A stretch of DNA of 19,033 nt from DATFDN01 sp049591635. GTDB taxonomy: Bacteria; Pseudomonadota; Alphaproteobacteria; Acetobacterales; Acetobacteraceae. Position 1 is the first letter of the stretch. Each line of letters starts with the position of its first letter. Location: the NCBI GenBank assembly GCA_049591635.1, contig JBAWFF010000220.1, forward strand, positions 1 through 19,033. Reading direction: 5' to 3'. Of the stretch, positions 13,460-19,033 are shown in pieces. Below the pieces are notes generated by a model. It saw only the letters and a list, made by a program, of their open reading frames with translations, made no database searches and was not told the origin of the DNA. The translations under genes and the position numbers were made by a program.

Positions 13460-14206
13460 ATGGCCAACGAAGAGGCGTCGTTCGAGGACCTTCTCAAAGA
13501 CGCGCCAGTCGCGGCCAAGGCCACCACAGTGTCCTTGACCGGTGCCCTCGCGCGAGCAGAAGAGCCGGGCAAGTTCGGATTGACGCTGGCGGACGGCCGC
13601 AGCCTCACGCTCGACACCAAGGCGGTGAAATCGCACACGCGGCTCGGCGGCGCGGCCGGCCAAGTGCTGGTGCAGCTGGAACTGGATGCCAAACTGGTGC
13701 CGGATGATATGGCGGCCCCCGAACAGGCTCGGAACACTTTCGCTTGGTTCGATCCGAAGCAGCCTTTTCTTGATACGGCTCATGTAACGGACCTCATCAC
13801 CATTGCGGAGCTTACCGGACACCACGATCCAATTGTAAAGCCGGCCCTGTCTGACGGGACCGGCGCGTGGGATCCACTCGGCACCGGCCCCTCAGATACG
13901 TTCGGCGGCGCCACCCTGGCGGAGCAGATCGGGCCAGTTGGACCGGGTCCGGTCTTTAGCGGGGGACAGTTGGCGGGTGGGGCCGCACCATTCGCGCTGG
14001 CAACGCAGCATCAGGCACCAGCGGAGACGATCGCGGCGCTCGGACAATTCGGAGGCGGGCTCGGGTTCACACCGTTCTGGTGGGATCGTTTCCATACTTT
14101 TTTTGGGGCGGATCACAAGCCTCCGTGGATAGATGGCAAACCTCCACCGGCCGATGGTACGATCCCTAGCCGGTTCCCGGGGGTCCCACCCTCGTCGGAT
14201 TACTGA
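13460..14206 (+). CDS. Putative large graspetide (ATP-grasp RiPP) precursor
   Basis: 248-residue protein with no enzyme motif I recognise, read as the substrate of the ATP-grasp ligase that starts 30 bases downstream. Residues about 22-82 alternate in a beta-strand pattern (VSLTGAL, KFGLTLADGRSLTLDT, GQVLVQLEL) and may form a small folded domain. A Gly/Pro/Asp-rich middle follows (about 120-175), then PFAL (177-180) with a short helix (QAPAETIAALGQF), resembling PF-containing recognition helices in graspetide leaders. The C-terminus has three adjacent seven-residue units starting at D218, D225 and D232, with K220, K227 and T234 at position 3. Asp as donor and Lys/Thr as acceptor is what omega-amide or omega-ester formation needs. 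GGGAGG precedes the ATG by five bases. Usual graspetide precursors are well under 120 residues, so the length is odd. A non-RiPP protein that merely neighbours the ligase remains possible. Confidence 0.65.
   Translation: MANEEASFEDLLKDAPVAAKATTVSLTGALARAEEPGKFGLTLADGRSLTLDTKAVKSHTRLGGAAGQVLVQLELDAKLVPDDMAAPEQARNTFAWFDPKQPFLDTAHVTDLITIAELTGHHDPIVKPALSDGTGAWDPLGTGPSDTFGGATLAEQIGPVGPGPVFSGGQLAGGAAPFALATQHQAPAETIAALGQFGGGLGFTPFWWDRFHTFFGADHKPPWIDGKPPPADGTIPSRFPGVPPSSDY
14111..14173 (+). repeat. Three tandem heptad units, predicted graspetide core
   Basis: Encodes three consecutive seven-residue units: DHKPPWI, DGKPPPA, DGTIPSR (residues 218-238). Position 1 is always Asp, position 3 is Lys, Lys, Thr, and position 5 is always Pro. 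The DNA copies have diverged (GATCACAAG, GATGGCAAA, GATGGTACG), so the pattern holds at protein level rather than as a recent DNA duplication. Ten residues including one more Asp (D247) follow before the stop. Confidence 0.7.
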
Positions 14207-14236
14207 CCTCGCAGCGCCGTCCTGGGTGTCTTTGCG

Positions 14237-15241
14237 ATGACAGTGCTCATCGTTTCCTCGTTGGGCGACGTGCACGCGCAAGTCGTGATGGGGGCGCTCG
14301 CGGCGCAGGGCGAAACCGAGGTCGAGCTGCTCGATCTCTCGGGATTCCCGCAACGGCTGGCGCTGTCGATGGCATTCGAGGATGGGGCGCACCGCTTCGC
14401 CCTGCGCGGCGCGGGCGACCACACGCTCGATCTCGACCGGGTGCACGCGGTGTGGTGGCGTCGGCCGCAGGCATTCGGACTGCCGGACGCCATGACCGAC
14501 CCCGTGCACCGCCGCTTCGCGGTATCGGAGGCGGCGACCGCCTTCCAGGGCCTCTATCAGTCGATGGATGCGCTTTGGGTGAACGACCCGTTTCGCGACG
14601 CGGCGGCGGCGCATAAGCCGTTTCAGCTCTCCCTCGCGCAGCGGATCGGGCTGGAGATTCCGCCCACGCTGATGACCAACGATCCCGATGCGGCGAGGGC
14701 TTTCTGGGAACGTCACGACGGGGAGGTCATCTACAAGCAGTTCCTGGCAACACCCGAATCATGGCGCGAAACGCGGCGTTTGCGGCCGCAGGAGACCGAC
14801 CTCGCCGCGGCGGTGCGATGGGCGCCGGTCATCTTCCAACGTCACGTTGAAGCCGCCGCCGACATCCGGGTAACGGCGGTCGGTGATGAGCTGTTCGCGG
14901 GCGCGGCGGATGTGCGTGCCGCATCCTATCCCACCGATGTCCGCCTCAACCTCGATGCGAGGTATGTCGCGCACGAGTTGCCGGACCCGATCGCCGCGCT
15001 GCTACGTCAACTGATGCAAGAACTCGGACTGCGATATGGGGCCATCGACTTGCGGCTGACGCCGGAGGGCCGGTACGTCTTCCTGGAGATCAATCCCGCC
15101 GGCCAGTTCCTCTATGTAGAGCAGGCGACCGGCCAAACGATCACCGCGGCGCTCGCCGCCTTACTCGCGAATGGGAAACAGGCACGGCAAGCAAGCCCCG
15201 CTCCATCCATTAGCCGACGAGGTGGAGCGTCATCTGGGTAG
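14237..15241 (+). CDS. MvdD-like ATP-grasp ribosomal peptide maturase (graspetide synthetase)
   Basis: 334-residue ATP-grasp ligase of the MvdC/MvdD class, which uses ATP to activate Asp/Glu side chains of a precursor peptide and join them to Ser/Thr (ester) or Lys (amide). Family landmarks: N-terminal VLIVSSLGDVHAQVV; AVWWRRPQAF (71-80), the W-x-R-R-P signature of this class; WVNDP (114-118); EVIYKQFLATPESWRETR with the ATP-binding K167; VIFQRHVEAAADIRVTAVGDELFAG (a span at 198-222); YGAIDLRLTPEGRYVFLEINP (a span at 267-287), with metal ligands D271, E284 and N286; then AGQFLYVEQATG. These fit MvdD-like maturases better than RimK or D-Ala-D-Ala ligases. No clear ribosome-binding site precedes the ATG, suggesting coupling to the upstream gene 30 bases away. 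The last 25 residues are a Ser/Ala/Arg-rich tail. Confidence 0.88.
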   Translation: MTVLIVSSLGDVHAQVVMGALAAQGETEVELLDLSGFPQRLALSMAFEDGAHRFALRGAGDHTLDLDRVHAVWWRRPQAFGLPDAMTDPVHRRFAVSEAATAFQGLYQSMDALWVNDPFRDAAAAHKPFQLSLAQRIGLEIPPTLMTNDPDAARAFWERHDGEVIYKQFLATPESWRETRRLRPQETDLAAAVRWAPVIFQRHVEAAADIRVTAVGDELFAGAADVRAASYPTDVRLNLDARYVAHELPDPIAALLRQLMQELGLRYGAIDLRLTPEGRYVFLEINPAGQFLYVEQATGQTITAALAALLANGKQARQASPAPSISRRGGASSG

Positions 15242-15298
15242 GCACGCCGTTGGAGCGCCGTGCTATGGTGCGTCCAAATGCCATCCGGGAGACGATCC

Positions 15299-16993
15299 AT
15301 GACCGCAGCCGCGCCGAGTTACGCGCATGGCTCCGCCGATGTCGCGCTGCTCGGCGAAACGATCGGGGCGAATTTCGACCGCGCGGTCGCGCGGTGGGGC
15401 GACCGGCCGGGGCTCATCGTGCGCCAGCAGGGGATACGCTGGACCTACCGGGAACTGGCCGAGCGCGTGGATGCCTGCGCCGCCGGGCTGCTGGCGCTCG
15501 GCCTCGTGCGCGGCGACCGCGTCGGCATCTGGTCGCCCAACAACGCCGAATGGATCATCACCCAGTTCGCGACCGCGAAGGCGGGCCTGATCCTGGTCAA
15601 CATCAACCCGGCATACCGGCTGTCGGAGGTCGAATACGCGCTCAACACGTCCGGCTGCCGGGCGCTGGTGATCGCGACCGCGTTCAAGACCAGCGACTAT
15701 GTCGGCATGATCAACACGCTGGCGCCGGAGTTGCGGACCTCCGAACCCGGGCATTTGCGCGCCGCGAAGCTGCCGCGCCTGGAGGCGGTGATCCAGATCG
15801 GCGAGCTTCCGGCGCCCGGCGCGTTCGCCTTCAGCGCCGTTCTCGGCATGGGGTTCGGGGCGGAACGCGAACAGTTGGCCGCATTGTCGGCGTCCCTGCA
15901 ATTCGACGACGCGATCAACATCCAGTTCACCTCCGGCACCACCGGCGCGCCGAAGGGCGCGACGCTCACCCATCACGGCATCCTCAACAACGGCTTCTTC
16001 ATCGGCGAGGCGCTGCGGCTTGGCCCGGACGACAAACTCTGCATCCCGGTGCCCATGTATCATTGCTTCGGGATGGTGCTCGGCGCGCTCGCTTGCGTGA
16101 CGCATGGCGCGGCGATGGTGTTTCCTGGCGAGGGCTTCGACCCCCTGGCGACGTTGCAGACCTTGGCCGAGGAACACTGCACCGCCGTGCATGGCGTGCC
16201 GACGATGTTCATCGCCCAGCTCGATCATCCGGAGTTTCCCAAGTTCGACCTGTCGAGCCTTCGCACCGGGATCATGGCCGGCGCGCCTTGCCCGATCGAG
16301 GTGATGCGCCGCGCCGTCACGCTGATGCACCTGTCGGAGATCACCATCGCCTATGGCATGACCGAGACCAGTCCGGTCAGCACGCAGACGACGGTCGATG
16401 ATCCGCTGGAGCGCCGGGTCAGCACGGTCGGGCGGGCGCTCGCCCATGTCGAGATCAAGATCGTCGACGCCGAGGGCCGCGTGGTGCCGCGCGGCACGTC
16501 GGGCGAGTTCTGCACCAGGGGCTACTCGGTGATGCTCGGCTATTGGGAGGACGAGGCGCGCACCAGCGAGGCGATCGACCGCGCGCGGTGGATGCACACC
16601 GGCGACCTCGCGGTGATGGACGACGACGGCTACATCAAGATCGTCGGGCGCATCAAGGACATGATCATCCGCGGCGGCGAAAACGTCTATCCGCGCGAGG
16701 TCGAGGAGTTCCTCTACCGCCATCCGAAGGTCCAGGACGTGCAGGTGTTCGGGGTGCCGGACGCGCGCTACGGCGAGGAGATCGCCGCCTGGATCAAGCC
16801 GCGTCCCGGCGAGACATTGAGCGCGGAGGATGTCCGCGCGTTCTGCGAGGGCCAGATCGCGCACTACAAGGTGCCGCGCCACATCCGGTTCGTCGATGAG
16901 TTTCCGATGACGGTGACCGGCAAGGTGCAGAAATTCATCATGCGCCGGCAGACCGCCGAGGAACTCGGCGCCGTCGAGACCGCTACCGCCTGA
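15299..16993 (+). CDS. AMP-binding acyl-CoA synthetase (FadD-like)
   Basis: 564-residue ANL-family enzyme that activates a carboxylic acid to acyl-AMP and then acyl-CoA. Motifs: the ATP loop FTSGTTGAPKGATLTH (210-225), IPVPMYHCFGMV (249-260), AYGMTETSPVS (351-361), GYWEDEARTSEAID, MHTGDLAVMDDDGYIKIVGRIKD (a span at 432-454), IRGGENVYPREVEEFLYRHP (457-476), and the C-terminal catalytic lysine K542 in TVTGKVQKFIMR. The RGGENVYPREVEEFLY form is typical of medium- or short-chain acyl-CoA synthetases. The ATG at 15299 is chosen because GGGAGA lies six bases upstream; an in-frame ATG at 15260 lacks one. The substrate is not evident. Branched or short acids linked to the nearby leucine operon are a guess. 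It begins 57 bases after the maturase gene on the same strand and is probably a metabolic gene rather than part of the RiPP cassette. Confidence 0.92.
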   Translation: MTAAAPSYAHGSADVALLGETIGANFDRAVARWGDRPGLIVRQQGIRWTYRELAERVDACAAGLLALGLVRGDRVGIWSPNNAEWIITQFATAKAGLILVNINPAYRLSEVEYALNTSGCRALVIATAFKTSDYVGMINTLAPELRTSEPGHLRAAKLPRLEAVIQIGELPAPGAFAFSAVLGMGFGAEREQLAALSASLQFDDAINIQFTSGTTGAPKGATLTHHGILNNGFFIGEALRLGPDDKLCIPVPMYHCFGMVLGALACVTHGAAMVFPGEGFDPLATLQTLAEEHCTAVHGVPTMFIAQLDHPEFPKFDLSSLRTGIMAGAPCPIEVMRRAVTLMHLSEITIAYGMTETSPVSTQTTVDDPLERRVSTVGRALAHVEIKIVDAEGRVVPRGTSGEFCTRGYSVMLGYWEDEARTSEAIDRARWMHTGDLAVMDDDGYIKIVGRIKDMIIRGGENVYPREVEEFLYRHPKVQDVQVFGVPDARYGEEIAAWIKPRPGETLSAEDVRAFCEGQIAHYKVPRHIRFVDEFPMTVTGKVQKFIMRRQTAEELGAVETATA

Positions 16994-17014
16994 TCGTTCT
17001 CGACAGGAGCCGCC

Positions 17015-17170
17015 ATGCCCGACCCGATCCCTTCCTCTCCGTCTCCGCCGCCGGAGACGCCGCCCGCGCGGCCGCCGGCCGAGGCACCGTCGCATACCCC
17101 GGACACCGCGCCCTCGCCGCCGCCGGCCGAGGTGCCCTCGCCGGGTCCGATGCAGCCGCCGACCGCTTAA
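17015..17170 (+). CDS. 51-residue proline-rich small protein
   Basis: Short reading frame filling the gap between the acyl-CoA synthetase and the FAH-family gene. About 45 percent Pro, with Ala, Ser, Glu and Thr making up most of the rest; only two basic residues, one Arg and one His. It contains a near-repeat, PPAEAPS (20-26) and PPAEVPS (36-42), 48 bases apart. No signal peptide or membrane segment; almost certainly disordered. Support: AGGAG seven bases before the ATG, 21 bases from the upstream stop, and 17 bases to the next start with its own AGGAG. Against: GC-rich Pro frames arise easily by chance. I do not recognise a family. Confidence 0.5.
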   Translation: MPDPIPSSPSPPPETPPARPPAEAPSHTPDTAPSPPPAEVPSPGPMQPPTA

Positions 17171-17187
17171 TAACAGGAGCAACTAGA

Positions 17188-17973
17188 ATGCGTTGGGCCC
17201 GATTCGAGCAGAACGGAACGCCGACTTACGCCGTGGTGGAGGGAGACGAGCTTATTCCCGTGCGCGGCTCGCCCTTCGCGACATGGGAGCGGACGCCGAC
17301 GCGCGTCGCGCTGGCCGGCGCGACGCTGCTCCCGCCGGTGATCCCGCCGACATTCTATGCGTGCGGGATGAACTATGCCGGACACGTCAAGGCGGTGGCG
17401 GCGAAGATCGGCCAGGCGCCGAACCTGCCGACGCAGCCCGATATCGGCTATCGCGCCAACAACGCGCTGATCGGCCCCGGCGCCCCGATCGTGATCCCGC
17501 GCGATGCGACGGAAAAGGTGCAGTACGAGGGCGAACTGGTCGCGGTAATCGGGCGCACGGCCAAGCATCTGACGCGAGAGAATGCGCTGTCGGCGGTGCT
17601 CGGCTACACTATCGGCAACGATGTGAGCGAGCGGAGTTGGCAGAAATCGGACCGCACGCTGTGGCGGGCGAAGAACACCGACACGTTCAAGCCGATGGGG
17701 CCGTGGATCGAGACCGACGTGACGCTGGAGGACCTGGTGACCCGGATCCGGCTGAACGGCAAGCAGCTCATCGAGTTCCGCACCAATGAGATGGTGTTCG
17801 GCGTGGTCGACTATCTGGTGGCGATGACGCGCTGCCTGACGCTCCATCCGGGCGACATGGTCTGGATGGGCACCGAGGGCGAGACCGCCGACATGAAGCA
17901 CGGCGACACGGTCGAGGTGGAGATCTCCGGGATCGGCACGTTGCGCAATCCGGTGATCCGCGAAAGCTCATAA
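17188..17973 (+). CDS. Fumarylacetoacetate hydrolase (FAH) family protein
   Basis: 261-residue cytosolic enzyme of the FAH superfamily, which covers fumarylacetoacetate and acylpyruvate hydrolases, 2-hydroxyhepta-2,4-diene-1,7-dioate isomerases and oxaloacetate decarboxylases. Metal ligands are visible: E114 and E116 in VQYEGELVAVIG and D145 in YTIGNDVSER. Other landmarks: FYACGMNYAGHVKA (57-70, with H66), NTDTFKPMGPWI (163-174), GKQLIEFRTNEMVFGV, LHPGDMVWMGTEG, and DTVEVEISGIGTLRNPV. The size fits the single-domain form. The ATG at 17188 has CAGGAG about nine bases upstream. It follows the acyl-CoA synthetase and Pro-rich genes closely and probably shares their transcript, suggesting an aromatic or organic acid catabolic step. 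The exact substrate cannot be read from sequence. Confidence 0.9.
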   Translation: MRWARFEQNGTPTYAVVEGDELIPVRGSPFATWERTPTRVALAGATLLPPVIPPTFYACGMNYAGHVKAVAAKIGQAPNLPTQPDIGYRANNALIGPGAPIVIPRDATEKVQYEGELVAVIGRTAKHLTRENALSAVLGYTIGNDVSERSWQKSDRTLWRAKNTDTFKPMGPWIETDVTLEDLVTRIRLNGKQLIEFRTNEMVFGVVDYLVAMTRCLTLHPGDMVWMGTEGETADMKHGDTVEVEISGIGTLRNPVIRESS

Positions 17974-18187
17974 CCGCCGGCGCAAATCCGAGTGCATCGC
18001 CAGATGCCGACATGCATGGAGGTGACGAAAGCGAGGCAACGCAGCCATGCTTGCCAAGCACGTCCAGTCCAGCCACAGTCCCGTGAACTGGTTTCGCCAC
18101 CATTTGCACGGGAACGTTTCAGCGATGCGGCACCTATACTTTCAGGACCATTTTCCTGTTTCTCGCGCGTGCCCATTCCTCCTGCGA

Positions 18188-18580
18188 ATGGGACGGCGAT
18201 GCCTGTCCGGAGTGCTGATGACCGGTCTCGCGGCGCTGATCCACCACGGCGCGCTCGCGGCCAACCGTGGCGGACAATCGGGGCTGTCGGAAAGCGGGGT
18301 CGCATCGTTCTACGGGCCGCGGCACAACGGTCGCCGGACCGCCTGGGGGGGCCGGTTCGACCAGAACGCAATGACCGGGGCGCATCCTTGGCTCCCCTTC
18401 GGAACCCGGGTCCGGGTCACGGCGGCGGAGACCGGGCGGACGGTGGTCGTCGTCATTACCGATCGGATGCCTGCCCGCCGGCGGATAATCGACCTCTCGA
18501 TGGGGGCGGCGCGCCAACTCGGGATTCTGCGCGAGGGCGTCGCCAGGGTCTCACTCACCGCTTTGACCGAGCGCCCCTGA
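18188..18580 (+). CDS. rlpA: RlpA-like double-psi beta-barrel protein
   Basis: Exported cell-wall protein related to RlpA, a lytic transglycosylase acting on peptidoglycan strands lacking stem peptides. With the start at 18188 it has 130 residues: signal peptide MGRRCLSGVLMTGLAALIHHGALA with likely cleavage near residue 24, then a double-psi barrel. Barrel landmarks: SGVASFYGPRHNGRRTA, GGRFDQNAMTGAHPWLPFGTRVRV, VVVVITDRMPARRRIIDLSMGAARQLGI. The His of 'TGAH' and the Asp of 'TDRMP' match residues reported essential in Pseudomonas aeruginosa RlpA. No SPOR domain and no lipobox Cys are evident. A longer start at 18047 has GCGAGG upstream but would place about 47 unlike residues before the signal, so the start is uncertain. 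The 214 bases before it hold nothing else I can support. Confidence 0.83.
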   Translation: MGRRCLSGVLMTGLAALIHHGALAANRGGQSGLSESGVASFYGPRHNGRRTAWGGRFDQNAMTGAHPWLPFGTRVRVTAAETGRTVVVVITDRMPARRRIIDLSMGAARQLGILREGVARVSLTALTERP

Positions 18581-18592
18581 AACCCGAGGCGA

Positions 18593-19033
18593 TTACCGCC
18601 AGAACGGCTCGGCCTCTCGCAACGCGTTCCACGCCTTGGGCAGCCCGGCCCGCGCCTCGGCACCACGGCGCTCCGCCCACTCTGTGAGGGCGGCCAGCGC
18701 CGGCGCGAGGTCGGCGCGGTCCGCGGAGGCAAGACATGCGGCGAGAGCGGGGGCCGCGGCGGCGGCGTCATTCAGCACTCCCAGGCTCTCCTGCAAGTGT
18801 TTGCAGGGCCTTAAGAACCGCTTCACCGCTTTCCGTCGATAGAGCGGCGCCGTGAACTCGACCCCATAGCGCAGCGTCTTCATGGCCTTGCGCAGCGCGT
18901 GCAACGCGGAGGGCTCGGCGTCGCCGATGCCCTTGGCCCGCCTCGCGGTCCGGCGCAGGAGCCGGCCGAGTAGCGCCGGCGCGGCGTCCTTCATGGCGTG
19001 CGCCAAGGCCGGCTCCCCAACGCCGGCCGGACC
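18593..19033 (-). CDS. CHAD-domain protein, C-terminal part
   Basis: The reading frame is open to the right edge, so only about 146 C-terminal residues are seen. CHAD domains are all-helical and rich in conserved His/Arg/Lys; they bind inorganic polyphosphate and are often found with CYTH domains. Seen: SALHALRKAMKTLRYGVEFTAPLY (the H-x-L-R-K-x-x-K-x-L-R-Y core), KRFLRPCKHLQESLGVLNDAAAAAPAL (the second CHAD signature, positions continuing after the first), and a final helix ending in EAEPFWR. The N-terminal half, and any CYTH domain, lies beyond the window. Convergent with rlpA, 12 bases between stops. Confidence 0.85.
   Translation of the reverse strand, partial: GPAGVGEPALAHAMKDAAPALLGRLLRRTARRAKGIGDAEPSALHALRKAMKTLRYGVEFTAPLYRRKAVKRFLRPCKHLQESLGVLNDAAAAAPALAACLASADRADLAPALAALTEWAERRGAEARAGLPKAWNALREAEPFWR

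Noticed and set aside
14098..14104. A run of seven T just before the core repeats, as a possible programmed frameshift site
   Set aside because: The zero frame continues cleanly through the heptad repeats to a stop; the alternative frames give no repeat pattern and no downstream structure was found. It is worth remembering only as a possible sequencing-error site.
15263..17182. A 639-residue open frame on the minus strand opposite the acyl-CoA synthetase
   Set aside because: Low-complexity Arg/His/Asp translation with no domain, fully opposite a clear ANL enzyme and the Pro-rich gene.
1..19033. CRISPR arrays, rRNA, transposase genes or integrase attachment sites
   Set aside because: No regularly spaced repeats, no rRNA-like sequence and no recombinase or transposase motif were seen. 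The tRNA-Leu is intact with no obvious duplicated 3' end nearby.

Overview
The window is high-GC, gene-dense bacterial DNA. Gene content (KdsD, a short RNase D, a leucine-degradation operon, a phasin-like protein, a DUF937/YidB protein) and GC-rich codon use point to an alphaproteobacterium. Rhodospirillales/Acetobacteraceae is a reasonable guess, but no rRNA or marker gene here settles it.

Layout. (1) 1-490, minus: the N-terminal part of arabinose-5-phosphate isomerase KdsD, running off the left edge. (2) 621-3882, plus: an OmpR-type response regulator and its histidine kinase (4-base overlap), then an Rnk/GreA-C-like protein, a phasin-like helical protein and a 55-residue SFPASD-motif protein, all closely spaced. 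(3) 3852-5061, minus: GtrA-like membrane protein, tRNA-Leu(CAG), and a short RNase D that overlaps the small protein tail to tail. (4) 5134-6726, plus: a Tat-exported family 5 solute-binding protein with no transporter partners. (5) 6742-11613, minus: isovaleryl-CoA dehydrogenase, then the beta and alpha subunits of methylcrotonyl-CoA carboxylase. A double palindromic repeat lies between the first two genes. Divergent from the operon, across a perfect palindrome, is a MarR-GNAT fusion regulator (11700-12611). (6) 12665-13114, minus: YidB family protein. (7) 13460-15241, plus: an apparent graspetide (omega-ester/omega-amide RiPP) cassette, described below. (8) 15299-17973, plus: acyl-CoA synthetase, a 51-residue Pro-rich peptide and an FAH-family hydrolase. 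(9) 18188-18580, plus: RlpA-like protein. (10) 18593-19033, minus: the C-terminal part of a CHAD-domain protein, running off the right edge.

The most interesting part is 13115-15241. A relatively AT-rich intergenic region carries a sigma70-like promoter and a perfect inverted repeat. It leads into a 248-residue protein I do not recognise as an enzyme, followed 30 bases later by an MvdD-like ATP-grasp ligase of the type that makes side-chain ester or amide links in microviridin-like peptides. The 248-residue protein ends in three back-to-back seven-residue units, each starting with Asp and having Lys, Lys or Thr at position 3 (D-x-K/T). This is the donor/acceptor pattern expected of a graspetide core. 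The protein is far longer than usual precursors and appears to carry a folded beta-rich N-terminal domain. If correct, this is an unusual large-precursor graspetide system.

The leucine-catabolic operon and its probable MarR-GNAT regulator form a second coherent unit: isovaleryl-CoA to 3-methylcrotonyl-CoA to 3-methylglutaconyl-CoA. The hydratase and HMG-CoA lyase that complete the pathway are not in the window.
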